Source of the DNA: Sinonovacula constricta
Lineage: Eukaryota; Mollusca; Bivalvia; Cardiida; Solecurtidae
Length of the DNA stretch: 64,000 nt
Assembly (NCBI GenBank): GCA_007844125.1
Contig: CM017573.1
Span: forward strand, 12,073,514 to 12,137,513
Reading direction: 5' to 3'
The notes under the pieces are model-generated. The model saw only the letters and a list, made by a program, of their open reading frames with translations. It searched no databases and was not told where the DNA came from. The translations under genes were made by a program, and so were the position numbers. This document shows positions 12,001 to 27,000 of the stretch, one piece after another (within the stretch, counting starts at the first letter, position 1; the number at the start of each line of letters is the position of its first letter).

Positions 12001-15000
12001 GCCTGCCTGACGAAACATTTCTCATTTCTTATCAGTATGACCACAAAGCAAACGTGATTCCTTTCTTATCTTAGTGTTATTTCGGTCCTTTATGATTTTG
12101 TCACAACAAAATCGTAATTTATCGCATAACCTCCGTATGTTCGCTTTCATCAATTTAACAAAGGCATACGTTTTACGAAAATTACCGATATATTCCTAAG
12201 TCACTTACGGAAACGCACGAGTTTTTTATCTATTCACCGCTCATAAAGTTGCGATCACTGCATGTGCATTCGTCATACCTGTATTGGAACGTACGAGATA
12301 GGCTGTAGACAATGAAGGGAATCATTCTGGTCGCTGTATTGGCGTGCTTTCTTGTAGGTAAGCAAAATTTTGGTCCTCAAGACGCCCACAACGGTGAGGA
12401 TAGAGTCGCCGACTTGTAAGTCTTCTGATTTCATAGTCTCTCATGTCGTGGGTTCGAGTGCGGGTAGGGAAGATTATTTTCACCACATGTAAGCACGTGT
12501 GAGTGTGTATGAGTGGAAATGGGGTAGTGGTGTGGTGGTGGTGAGGTGGTGGTGGGCAGGTGGTGTTGGCGTCGTGCTCTCCGTTGCGCCGGTTTATCCT
12601 ATCTTTATGAACAGAAATGTTCATCACGTTTAAAAATAATTTTAGGAAAATACAAAAAAATCATCTTTGTTTCTTGCCTTACACTGTCTTGCCGCTCAAA
12701 AAGTGAATCGCTTTGACTGAAGTAAGGTGAAATCCCAGAACAACCCGTAATTACAAGTATTCTTTTGTTATAAGCAATGTGTTGGTAGCCACATTTAGGA
12801 GAACAATGTCATTATTCATCAACATTAACATTATCCTTTAATTATATCATCTGTCAATAATACACATAAAATTGTTATAATCTATTGTCTTTACAAGTCA
12901 CGTCTTTTTCTCCTTGTGGATCTAACAGATTATTACGGAAAACGTTTATAGTAATAAACCATTTAAAGGTTCGACAGTTTGGTCCGAAAGATTTTGTCTA
13001 AAATAAGTCATTGGTACTTGAAAAGAGCTCGCAAAATGCTGTTCATTGACGCCAAAGATATGTATGAACCATGAAGCATAAATCCTTACAGTTTGCATCC
13101 AATCGTTCGAATGTTCGATTCATGTCATCAACGATTCTTCACGTTGATAAATAATATTTTATGGCGATTGATTCTGAATGTTTCGAATTTACATAAAGTT
13201 AAAATTGTAGACAGTTTTCGACAGACTTTTCTAAAACATGGATTAGTTAGAAATAACAAGGGAAAACATGAGCATTTTATGAGTCAATTGTTGATTGTGT
13301 ATAATTTGTATGAAAAAACAACAACACACTAGACATCGCTATATAAAATAATATTCACATATGTAAACTATTGTTTCTCCCTTTTAACAGCTGGGGTTAA
13401 TTCTTTGGCGATCTGTCCAGGCGGTCTGGGCGTGGTCAACTGCTTCGTGGACCCATGCTCGGTATCTCACTGTGCCGGATTTCCCGATGCGAAGTGCCAG
13501 TAAGTTTTATGTTGTTGCTGTTGTGTGGATGTTGCTTTTGTGTTGTTATTGTGTTGTTGTTAGTAGTGGTATTGGTTTCGGTGGTGTTGTTTTGATGTTT
13601 TTGGTCATTTACTCGTTGTTTTGTTGATATTGTTGTTGGTGGCGGTGGTGGTGGCTGTGGTTGTGGTGAACTCTTTAGATTGAGTTTAATCAAATAAGAT
13701 TTGTCTCTTCAATGTACATTGCCTTCACTATCCTAACATAGTCAGGAACAGTCACAGATATTGTTTAATTAATGGCGGTAATCAAAAATAGACAGAAAAA
13801 CATGATTTTTCCGCTTTGTGTACATTAATGCTGATGATGTTGTTGCTGCTTTTGCTGTTGTTGATGTAGTTGTTTGCTGTCATCGTCTGTTATTTTACAA
13901 CCGTGAGTGAATATCGCTATGTCAAGTACCTTGCAGATGGTAAACGCACATAACTACATTTATGTTCCAAGATTTTCTTTGTTATAGCCGTTGTCATCAG
14001 CATCGTCAAGGGATATGAGTTCGGACATCCATTATGTTCACTGTCAAATACAATTGAGATCTTGAGATCTGCCAAACAGAAGTTGCCTGTGTACATCTGC
14101 CCTTTTATTTAAACATAGAGCGAAGATTTCTCGAGGGAGGACGACTTCCCTTGATTGGCTTTCAACCTGTAGTGTCTCATTATTTAGCCGTATAAGAGAT
14201 TGAATACAGAGACACAAAAAGAAATAACCTTCAATAGCTCTCTTGGAATATATATTAACTACTTCTTACGGCATACAAAAACAAGAAAATAACGATTTCT
14301 TGCGCAGGAGATTAGGATTGAGTAGGTGGATATTTGTGTACAGCTGATATAATTTAGGTTGCTTTAGATTTCAAAGATACAATTATAATCATATAGGTGA
14401 TAGCTACTTTTAATGGTTTAGAAAAATCCCAGACAAATGTCCGAGAGGAATCACTGGCGCTCCGCCCGTCTGCTGGCAGTATGCCCCTCCCCGACCGGCA
14501 CTTGAACCCAAGCGGTCGATGTGGGGCTGAGACCTTACATTTCTGCGATACTTACTCCTCGGTCGCGGGCGCCCTTGATCAAATAGCTGTATGTCTGTAT
14601 GTCAAGCAGCTCGTACAGGCGTTCATATACAAGTTGTTAAGTTTTGCTATTGCGAGGTTTATCAATTCTTTACCTTTATAATTTATTATGGAAATGCCAA
14701 TGGATGACGTCATTGCCATAAGAAGCGAGCGTATTTTTTAAACGTAAATTATCATTCTTTTTCAAAACAGAACACATAAGTACATTTATATTAAAGTGTT
14801 CTGTTTTCTTTCTTTCTTATAAAGGACTACAACGGAAACAAAAAGGAACTGATTAATTTGGACGGCAAAGCTTCGTTCTGACGCTTGTGGCTCAACCATA
14901 ACTTTATTATATGTACATGTCGATGAGTGTTCGGATTAGGCGAAAAAAAAGTTGTTTGTTTCCACTAACCCGACCGACCCTAATCTTTAAAATATGACTT

Positions 15001-18000
15001 TCCGTACATATGTCAAACCAGTGTAAAATGAAAACTATATTATATTAAATAAATATTATTTATTTTAATGATAAGAATATATGACAAAGTCCTATGAGTA
15101 TTGCAACATATACCAAACTCCGAAAAGGCACAGAACAAAGGTATTTCACATGCAAGCCAAGCGAAAAGTAAGAACAAATCTGTGATGAGTCATTTAAGGA
15201 AAAGAGCACATTTACAAGAGTATACGTTTATATGTTGTCATTTTCCACATGAATATGTGTTGCTAGTATTACCTATTATGCAGAGTTCTCACATTTGTAA
15301 TTGACTAATGGTTGTAAGGTAAAAAAAAAAATAATGAAAAAAAAAAAGTTTTGCCTACCTACCTAATTTTGCTTGAGACGTTAGCGGAAAAAACAACTTT
15401 TTGCCTTATTGGCGACCCTCTTGAGCGCGACGCCTTTATGGAATGCTTCATAGACTTTGCGCATGGAGGAAGGTATATCTAATCCTGATAATATACGGGT
15501 CCTAATTCGGTAAACAGCGTTCTTTTGATTGCTATTTTTATACTTATTTTAGTGTGTCTGTAACTTTCATACAAACATGGTAGATAACGAGAGACTTATG
15601 TCTATTTCTTTCTGTTACTAAATGTGTTACATATTTACAGGTCCAACTATTGCGGTGGCTGTAATGCCGAGTGGTATGACGCAGCAGGAAATCTTGTGTT
15701 CTGTCACCATTAGGTATGTACATGTATACCAATGTATCAACTTGTGTTCTGTCACCATTAGGTATGTACATGTATACTAATGTATCAACTTGTGTTCTGT
15801 CACCATTAGGTATGTACATGTATACTAATGTATCAACTTGTGTTCTGTCACCATTAGGTATGTACATGTATACCAATGTATCAACTTGTGTTCTGTCACC
15901 ATTAGGTATGTACATGTATACCAATGTATCAACTTGTGTTCTGTCACCATTAGGTATGTACATGTATACCAATGTATCAACTTGTGTTCTGTCACCATTA
16001 GGTATGTACATGTATTGTTCTGTCACCATTAGGTATGTACATGTATACCAATGTATCAACTTGTGTTCTGTCACCATTAGGTATGTACATGTATCTTGTG
16101 TTCTGTCACCATTAGGTATGTACATGTATACTAATGTATCAACTTGTGTTCTGTCACCATTAGGTATGTACATGTATACTAATGTATCAACTTGTGTTCT
16201 GTCACCATTAGGTATGTACATGTATCTTGTGTTCTGTCACCATTAGGTATGTACATGTATACTAATGTATCAACTTGTGTTCTGTCACCATTAGGTATGT
16301 ACATGTATACCAAATGTATCAACTTTTGTTCTGTCACCATTAGGTATGTACATGTATACTTATGTATCAACTTGTGTTCTGTCACCATTAGGTATGTACA
16401 TGTATACTAATGTATCAACTTGTGTTCTGTCACCATTAGGTATGTACATGTATACTAATGTATCAACTTGTGTTCTGTCACCATTAGGTATGTACATGTA
16501 CATGTATACTAATGTATCAACTTGTGTTCTGTCACCATTAGGTATGTACATGTATCTTGCGTTCTGTCACCATTAGGTATGTACATGTATCTTGTGTTCT
16601 GTCACCATTAGGTATGTACATGTATCTTGTGTTCTGTCACCATTAGGTATGTACATGTATCTTGTGTTCTGTCACCATTAGGTATGTACATGTATCTTGT
16701 GTTCTGTCACCATTAGGTATGTACATGTATCTTGTGTTCTGTCACCATTAGGTATGTACATGTATCTTGTGTTCTGTCACCATTAGGTATGTACATGTAT
16801 CTTGTGTTCTGTCACCATTAGGTATGTACATGTATCTTGTGTTCTGTCACCATTAGGTATGTACATGTATCTTGTGTTCTGTCACCATTAGGTATGTACA
16901 TGTATACTAATGTATCAACTTGTGTTCTGTCACCATTAGGTATGTACATGTATACCAATGTATCAACTTGTGTTCTGTCACCATTAGGTATGTACATGTA
17001 TACTAATGTATCAACTTGTGTTCTGTCACCATTAGGTATGTACATGTATACTAATGTATCAACTTGTGTTCTGTCACCATTAGGTATGTACATGTATCTT
17101 GTGTTCTGTCACCATTAGGTATGTACATGTATCTTGTGTTCTGTCACCATTAGGTATGTACATGTATCCTGTGTTCTGTCACCATTAGGTATGTACATGT
17201 ATCCTGTGTTCTGTCACCATTAGGTATGTACATGTATACCAATGTATCAGCTTGTGTTCTGTCACCATTAGGTATGTACATGTATCCTGTGTTCTGTCAC
17301 CATTAGGTATGTACATGTATACTAATGTATCAACTTGTGTTCTGTCACCATTAGGTATGTACATGTATCTTGTGTTCTGTCACCATTAGGTATGTACATG
17401 TATCTTGTGTTCTGTCACCATTAGGTATGTACATGTATCTTGTGTTCTGTCACCATTAGGTATGTACATGTATCTTGTGTTCTGTCACCATTAGGTATGT
17501 ACATGTATCTTGTGTTCTGTCACCATTAGGTATGTACATGTATCTTGTGTTCTGTCACCATTAGGTATGTACATGTATCTTGTGTTCTGTCACCATTAGG
17601 TATGTACATGTATCTTGTGTTCTGTCACCATTAGGTATGTACATGTATCTTGTGTTCTGTCACCATTAGGTATGTACATGTATCTTGTGTTCTGTCACCA
17701 TTAGGTATGTACATGTATCTTGTGTTCTGTCACCATTAGGTATGTACATGTATACTAATGTATCAACTTGTGTTCTGTCGCCATTAGGTATGTACATGTA
17801 TACCAATGTATCAACTTGTGTTCTGTCACCATTAGGTATGTACATGTATACTAATGTATCAACTTGTGTTCTGTCACCATTAGGTATGTACATGTATACT
17901 AATGTATCAACTTGTGTTCTGTCACCATTAGGTATGTACATGTATCTTGTGTTCTGTCACCATTAGGTATGTACATGTATACTAATGTATCAACTTGTGT

Positions 18001-21000
18001 TCTGTCACCATTAGGTATGTACATGTATCTTGTGTTCTGTCACCATTAGGTATGTACATGTATCTTGTGTTCTGTCACCATTAGGTATGTACATGTATCC
18101 TGTGTTCTGTCACCATTAGGTATGTACATGTATCCTGTGTTCTGTCACCATTAGGTATGTACATGTATACCAATGTATCAGCTTGTGTTCTGTCACCATT
18201 AGGTATGTACATGTATCCTGTGTTCTGTCACCATTAGGTATGTACATGTATACTAATGTATCAACTTGTGTTCTGTCACCATTAGGTATGTACATGTATC
18301 TTGTGTTATGTCACCATTAGGTATGTACATGTATCCTGTGTTCTGTCACCATTAGGTATGTACATGTATCCTGTGTTCTGTCACCATTAGGTATGTACAT
18401 GTATCTTGTGTTCTGTCACCATTAGGTATGTACATGTATCCTGTGTTCTGTCACCATTAGGTATGTACATGTATCCTGTGTTCTGTCACCATTAGGTATG
18501 TACATGTATCCTGTGTTCTGTCACCATTAGGTATGTACATGTATCCTGTGTTCTGTCACCATTAGGTATGTACATGTATCTTGTGTTCTGTCACCATTAG
18601 GTATGTACATGTATCCTGTGTTCTGTCACCATTAGGTATGTACATGTATCCTGTGTTCTGTCACCATTAGGTATGTACATGTATCTTGTGTTCTGTCACC
18701 ATTAGGTATGTACATGTATCCTGTGTTCTGTCACCATTAGGTATGTACATGTATCCTGTGTTCTGTCACCATTAGGTATGTACATGTATACCAATGTATC
18801 AACTTGTGTTCTGTCACCATTAGGTATGTACATGTATACCAATGTATCAACTTGTGTTCTGTCACCATTAGGTATGTACATGTATACTAATGTATCAACT
18901 TGTGTTCTGTCACCATTAGGTATGTACATGTATCTTGTGTTCTGTCACCATTAGGTATGTACATGTATCTTGTGTTCTGTCACCATTAGGTATGTACATG
19001 TATACTAATGTATCAACTTGTGTTCTGTCACCATTAGGTATGTACATGTATACTAATGTATCAACTTGTGTTCTGTCACCATTAGGTATGTACATGTATC
19101 TTGTGTTCTGTCACCATTAGGTATGTACGTGTATCTTGTGTTCTGTCACCATTAGGTATGTACATGTATCTTGTGTTCTGTCACCATTAGGTATGTACAT
19201 GTATCTTGTGTTCTGTCACCATTAGGTATGTACATGTATCTTGTGTTCTGTCACCATTAGGTATGTACATGTATTGTTCTGTCACCATTAGGTATGTACA
19301 TGTATTGTTCTGTCACCATTAGGTATGTACATGTATCTTGTGTTCTGTCACCATTAGGTATGTACATGTATTGTTCTGTCACCATTAGGTATGTACATGT
19401 ATTGTTCTGTCACCATTAGGTATGTACATGTATTGTTCTGTCACCATTAGGTATGTACATGTATCTTGTGTTCTGTCACCATTAGGTATGTACATGTATC
19501 TTGTGTTCTGTCACCATTAGGTATGTACATGTATCTTGTGTTCTGTCACCATTAGGTATGTACATGTATTGTTCTGTCACCATTAGGTATGTACATGTAT
19601 TGTTCTGTCACCATTAGGTATGTACATGTATCTTGTGTTCTGTCACCATTAGGTATGTACATGTATTGTTCTGTCACCATTAGGTATGTACATGTATTGT
19701 TCTGTCACCATTAGGTATGTACATGTATCTTGTGTTCTGTCACCATTAGGTATGTACATGTATTGTTCTGTCACCATTAGGTATGTACATGTATCTTGTG
19801 TTCTGTCACCATTAGGTATGTACATGTATCTTGTGTTCTGTCACCATTAGGTATGTACATGTATTGTTCTGTTACCATTAGGTATGTACATGTATTGTTC
19901 TGTCACCATTAGGTATGTACATGTATCTTGTGTTCTGTCACCATTAGGTATGTACATGTATCTTGGGTTCTGTCACCATTAGGTATGTACATGTATTGTT
20001 CTGTCACCATTAGGTATGTACATGTATCTTGTGTTCTGTCACCATTAGGTATGTACATGTATCTTGTGTTCTGTCACCATTAGGTATGTACATGTATCTT
20101 GTGTTCTGTCACCATTAGGTATGTACATGTATTGTTCTGTCACCATTAGGTATGTACATGTATCTTGTGTTCTGTCACCATTAGGTATGTACATGTATCT
20201 TGTGTTCTGTCACCATTAGGTATGTACATGTATCTTGTGTTCTGTCACCATTAGGTATGTACATGTATACCAATGTATCAGCACAGGTCTGAACGATCAC
20301 ACAGTGTGAATAAAACGCTATGGTGGGCATGACTAACTTTAATAAAAAGACTGACAATAAAACGTTTCGAACTAAGACGGTGATTATTGTTTGCACATTA
20401 GTGTTCCTTACATGTTACTTGTAAATGTATTTTTGAAAAAAACTAACATATAATTATAACATTTAATTAATGCATGGAACTATTTAACAACGCGGAAGCC
20501 CAAGTCGGAAAAATATAAAATTGCAAAAATTAATTTAAGTCTTATTCTGATATTCTCCATTTTCGAAATGAAAGAATTGTTTTAGTTGTCTCCCTTGTCG
20601 GAAAGTATGTTCATATACATATATAAGAAATATACTCATTTTTTTATTTTTATTTTTTTAAATAGCGCGTAATTTTTTTTTTAAAATTAATTCATACCTC
20701 TATAAATAAGATTCCATTTTATGCCCATGCTTAAATCCTAAGTGTTTCTCAAGTTTAAAAAGGGAAAAATCTTAAGTTTTCTGCAGTAAATCTATACCAA
20801 AAACCTACCCACAAGGGAGATGAGAATGTAATTTTTAATAGTTAGAGTAATGTCCCTTTACATACGAAAAAGATGGAATTGAAGTAAATAATTGGATAGA
20901 ACTCAGGCCCGAAACCAGAACAAAAAACGTATAGAATCTTTATTTTGATACTTTATAATCAAACATTTGATAGCATTTATCTAAGGATAATTGTAATATA

Positions 21001-24000
21001 TAATCAAGGGATTTTGCTAACCTAGCTAAAAACTGTTTTTCCAAACCGTCATTTTCAATCTATGAACAGATATATAATTAACGAGAAATTAAAATAACAT
21101 ATGCTATTAAAGTATCACCTTCGTCGTTTTATAATATGATTTCAGTTTATTAAAAATAAATTAAATTTAGGTTTCCTTGGAAATAATCTTTCTTTGTTCA
21201 CCAAACAAACATTCGAGTGCTCACAATATTTCCAAACGGTCAGTACAGATTCGGTGGTTCAACTTTTCTTCAGACATTCAAACCAAACATTTCTTTAGAG
21301 ATGGTATCCGACAGGTTGGTCCAAAATATTTTCATTAAACATCATAATAAACCATTGTTATCTGAACAGATCTCGCAAAATGTTGTTTATCGATGTCATA
21401 CATCAGTCAAAAGTGAAGCATAACGCCACAATCGTCATTACAAACATGTATTTCCTATCTGAGCCACGTAGCACAGTTCGCTATTTTTAAACCAAGAAAA
21501 ACATGTGACCATAAATATATTAGTTCATCGACGTCATCCTCTGTGACGTCGATGTCTATTTTTAGCATGAATTCTAATCGTTCTTATTCACAGATATTGT
21601 TACATAATTATATAAGATGAAGGTAAACTGTCAGATACCCCCTTTAACAACCTGTGCGATCTTATGGAGTGGAAACTTTCTTTATTTGACCTTTAAACTC
21701 AAACACGATTTTAAAAAGCCATAAAGTACACAGATGCCTGGTCATGGCACCGAAATATCGGAAAAGGTGGTAAGGTGGTTGCAGATAAATTAACGCGTCG
21801 TTTAATGTTCGACCTTTAATTTGCTCTAACCGAAATATACATGACAAATACAATAATAGATGCAACAACAATGACGTCACGTCGTATTTTCGGTGTAACG
21901 TGTCAACATCCAAATGGCGCGGAACGCTATATTTCATGACAACTATCAATATTTGACGTCTGTGCGGATTAACTATGCCATCTAAATAATTAAGACACAT
22001 TGCTGCAATTTCCTCGCAAATCGCAAGATATTTGACGTGTCTAAATTGGACTTCATGCAAGGTTTTCCTATTAAATATCATTGTTTTAAAAAAAAAGAAA
22101 GACTGTGTTTTAAACGAGTATGATTTTAAAGGTGGGATAATGATAACACATCGACTAATCCGTTTATATTGAAATATCCATATTCGAGGTGACGGAGTTT
22201 CACCGTATTTTAAATTTTGCAATTCTTAACTGCAGATCTTATTAGAATGACTCTTTCTGCGTGACGTGGCTCCAATGGAGTTTCCCTTAATACATTTGAA
22301 CATTAATTCTTAAATCGTTTTAAAGTCTAATGAAACTCTTCGTGGAGGTATAATTATCGTTTTATGATCGCCATGATGAACGATTTAATGATAGTTATTA
22401 TGATCGGTAAAATGAACGGTAAAATGATCGGCATAGTGTTCGGTATAGCGGTATAATGATATGTATTTTGATCGTTACAATGATCAATATAATGAACGGT
22501 ATCATGATAGGTATAATGATCAGTACAATGATCGGTATATAAATTAGTATAATGTTTGGTATAATGATCGGTATATTGTTCGGTATAATGATCGGTATAA
22601 TGATCGGTTGAGCGATCGGTACAGCGATCACTATATGGATCAGTATGGCGATTGGTATAGTGATCATATAGTGCTCGGTATAGTGATCGGTATATTGACC
22701 GGTATAAAGATACTTTTAATGATTGCTTCAGTGATTGCTATAATGATAGGTATAATGACCGGTATAATGATCGGTATAATGATCGTATAGTCATCGGTAT
22801 AGCGATCGGTACAGCTATCGGTACATTGATTAGAAAAGCAATTAGCATAGCGATCAGATAATGATCGGTATAGTGATCGGTATTATGATCCGTATAATGT
22901 TTGGTATAGCAAGCAACTGTCATACAGCAGGCCCCCCACCCCCAGTTCGAATCTCTTAAAAGTCATGCAGTTTTCTTTCTTCGTTTGCATGTGTACTTCA
23001 TGTTTACCAGCATGTTTACAGCTATTGAATTGATCGACAAATACAGGTCTTGGTACCTATAGATAGTTCCCACATCAGTGAAGATCCCATAACTTGTACG
23101 CCATAATTGATGGCAACTTAAAGGGCTTTTTAGATGAATTGTATAGAAGCGTTTTGTTTTTTTTTTAATTTCTTCATTTGTGGTCCAAAAATGAAAAGCT
23201 ATACACCATTAGGAAGCTATTGAAATTCATATTTTAAAAATACAATATTTTTAAAAGTGATAATTGCTGAAAGAAATAATACGCAGAAATAAATAAAATT
23301 ATTGACTCATCCTTAAACAAAATGAACAGTGTATCTTTTGGGTTGTATTTTTTACCATTAAAACTACCAAAATATAGTTTTGATATTTAAAATTAAAACT
23401 TAAATTTAGTAAAATAGACTGAAAAATCAAAACACAGTGGTTTGATATACCACATATTTCCAGATTTCGGCCTGCATTAGCTTCTGCCTTCAAAGATGGC
23501 TGCCTTAAACTGTCTTATCAGTGCCTTTGACATCACATGGAAACTATTTTTAAACGAACATAGCATGTTAACGTCTTATCGGAAACATCTTTGCTATGGT
23601 TTTCGTATATTTTGCATCAGTTTATATGAAGGGCATATAAATTTTGAATATTAGATGATATTAAAATTGTATTTGATAAATTATAATTTTATACTCTTAA
23701 AAAAGTTGTTAGGTATTTTGTATTGAAAGAAAAAAGCTGTTGAACTGTATTTTTCTTCTTTTTATTTCAGGAGCGACATGGTGTTCACATCTGTTTGTCT
23801 TGTAATATTAATGATATTGTGGATAACAACTTGACAATATCAAATAAAAATGGGAAAATTAAAAACAAGTTTCATTGAAAACATCGCCAGTTTTATTATA
23901 ATAATGTGACTGTTGTATCGATTAAAAAAAAATAGTTTTGATGTTTTACATAAACTTGGTGAAAGTGTTATTTCTTAATTTTTAATAAAAAATCAAAATC

Positions 24001-27000
24001 AAATCTACTTCTATACTACCACCACATTTACTACAACCAATATCGTCACCACTTACACACCAACATCAACAGCAACACTAAAAATAAAAAAACAAAACAA
24101 AGACAACATAAATAAACAACCTATAAAACATCAGAATATTTACACAATCTGTATCAAATCTAGAAAGACACTGCTCCATCCACAAATAAACTAAATACTT
24201 CAAAAAAATCCACAAATATATTCGTCTTACTAAAATCTACCTAGGCCCCCAAAAAATGTATCGATGTATTGATTGTATTTGATCCAAGGACCATAATTCA
24301 ATTCTGTTTGAGCAGTGTGAAGAATAAAGGCAATCTAAGAACTGGAAATTGAAAGTATATTAAAATCTGGGACACTGTTTATCAGCAGAGCGATGTCTGA
24401 GCTTTCCAAAGGAAATGTAAATCGGGTCCCTTTATCAGTCCGTAATTTCCGTCGGTTTTCGTCATTACGTCACTGGGTCATCTCAACCGCAATTTTTCAA
24501 GTGCTGAGATACGCTCTATCTTTGGCAGTAGTTGGAGTGTTAAGACGATCCCTGGCATTTGAAATTTTCTCTACTTTGCATTGCTCTTTTGTAAATTACA
24601 TCAAAGTAATTTGTCAACGTGATGCAAATCTTGAAAGACATAGTGCTATAAACTTTACATTACCTCTTTCAACATTTACATCTAGTTATCAAAAAACTCT
24701 ATTTCTTTGGTGTATGTTTATAGAAAACAAATGCAAATTAAGTATTTTATCCTACCATCACATCGGACATTAGATATATAAAGCCTCGTGTGATAACAGT
24801 TGCTTCATCAAACACCATTGTGTAAAACCTTTTACGCGCATCCGGATTGACTACTTTTTAAAAGCATAAATTTCATGCCGCACTTGAAGTTCTAAATATC
24901 GTCAAATGACAAAAACAGATTTTAAGGGCGGCAAGTGCATATAATCAAAATAGCATAGTTGAGAAGGATTTAAATCCCCTTGTTGTTTTTATTGATGACA
25001 TTTATGATGTCACGTGTAGTGACGTAATTTTCTTCGAATTCTTCGTGTCATTTCTCTATGTAAACACGTGCTTTAAAAGCCAAAGAATCTGGTGTTATTC
25101 AAATAAAAAGGCAAACCTGTACATGCACAATTTGTATTTAACATAGTGCGGTAATAGGATGTGCAATTGTATTCGTTTTTCAAAATTTCGGTTGCGGGGA
25201 ATTGTGTAAAATGGTCCAGCGAAACTTAAATCTGCTGACCTTATTCTCCACCCATCCATGGTTCATTTAGAGTTTGGTACTCCGGTGATACACCTACTAT
25301 GAAGTTTTAGTGACTTAAGCTACCAATAAGTTTTACTATTAACGTATCTTACAGATCGTAGTTCATGAGGGATTTGTAATTTTACTGTTTTTGTTAAGCG
25401 CGTATGGAATCATAACACCCATAGTCAAATGCGAAGTCTATTTTTGAAAAGCAAAATAGATGTAAATATTTAACAACACTGTTGTGGTATGATGGTATGA
25501 TAAATAGAATTCCAGGTTATTTTCGAACAAAGAAAATGTTATCACCCTCAGCAAGCCTCGCGATTTTTATTTCTCTCATTGTCGTGCGATAACAATTCTT
25601 TACTCAACACTAACCGAGTATTCTTTACGTGTATGCATCAAACTCACAGGTAATACAAGTTATTTGTATACGTCACATATAAATACTACACGTCACTGTT
25701 TACGTCACTTATAAACAATATACGTCATGTGTATACGTTTTCTGTAGGTCTTCTAATTGAAATAATACCTATCTCTCTTCTAAGCACTATGTGGACATTA
25801 TTTTTCAATGACGTCACTTCTTTCGCCATAACTTGTCAAACAAAACGTCAACGCTTGGACACTTATTCAAATGGATCGGTTTTCTTTTCATTGCTTCCAT
25901 TCCACACATCAGGAAGTGAGAGGTTAGAGCTCTGTAAAACCGGTTTAAGCACCCCAGTCGGTCCATATTGCGACTGACCGTTCCAAGGCGGTAACTGTCG
26001 GGCTGGCTCTTATTGTTAAATGACTCATCACAGATTTGTTCTCACTTTTAAATTTAGCGTGCATTTGAATACCTTGGTCCTGTGTCGTTTCAATTTTTGA
26101 ATATGTTGCAATGCTCATAGGACTTTGTCTTATATATTCTTATGTGTGTAAATCACTTTTCGCTATGTGTATGTATCGGTCATATTACAATAATTGGCTA
26201 GACAAGGTAATAATAATGGTTACTAGAAACTTGTACTGTTCGATGAATCACTGCCTGTGGCATGAACAAACGCTAATTAAACGGTGTGTAAATATAGTAT
26301 CCGAATGTTTGCTTATGTCAAATTCATGTAACAATACCTTACTACTGCTTTATGGAATGTGGGCATTATTACTGCATTAACACATATTTTAGTATATTTA
26401 AAAATGGTCTGAACACTTTCTATAATTGTTAGTTCATATCGCGATAAAACACTCTTATAGTTCATTTATTCCAAATCTATAAATAAGCACGATACTGATC
26501 TCTGCTAAAAATACGAGGTATTTTCGTAGGTGTCGACGTCAGAGCGGATTATCCGGATGACGATATAACGTAATCTCATAAGTATGTTGTCACGTGGTTT
26601 TCTTAGTTAATAATAGATATCTGTGCAGCGTGGCTCAGATAGGAATACCTATTTGCAGAGAAGAATGGGGGTTTATGTATTACTGTTCACACTGATCTAG
26701 GACAGCTGTTTACTGGACCATATCAGATAACAATGTGGTTTTTGTTTTGGCTTTTTGAGAAAAAAATCCAAACTGTCGGATACCGCTTTTTAAGAAATTT
26801 TTGCATAATTTCGGCATCATATTATACTTAAGACTTAGTAAAGACGGGTGTGAACATTGCCTCAAATCTTATACAGTAGATCTTCAGATCTTGAAAAAAT
26901 ACTTTGCATGTTTATTATTTACAATTCTATAAATAAGATTGGGCTTACAGCTTAAAATAGATATCGATCTCAGATAGGATTTCCCGGATGATGATAGTTT

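Noticed and set aside
15544..19120. Many frames of MYIPNGDRTQVDTLV or YTNVSTCVLSPLG type repeats
   Set aside because: They follow from the 48-bp unit in both strands. Only the unit that ends exon 3 of the peptide gene is coding.
24393..24773. 126-codon plus frame
   Set aside because: No motif, no splice or polyadenylation context, and its end lies in dispersed repeat D, where the other copy has no matching frame.
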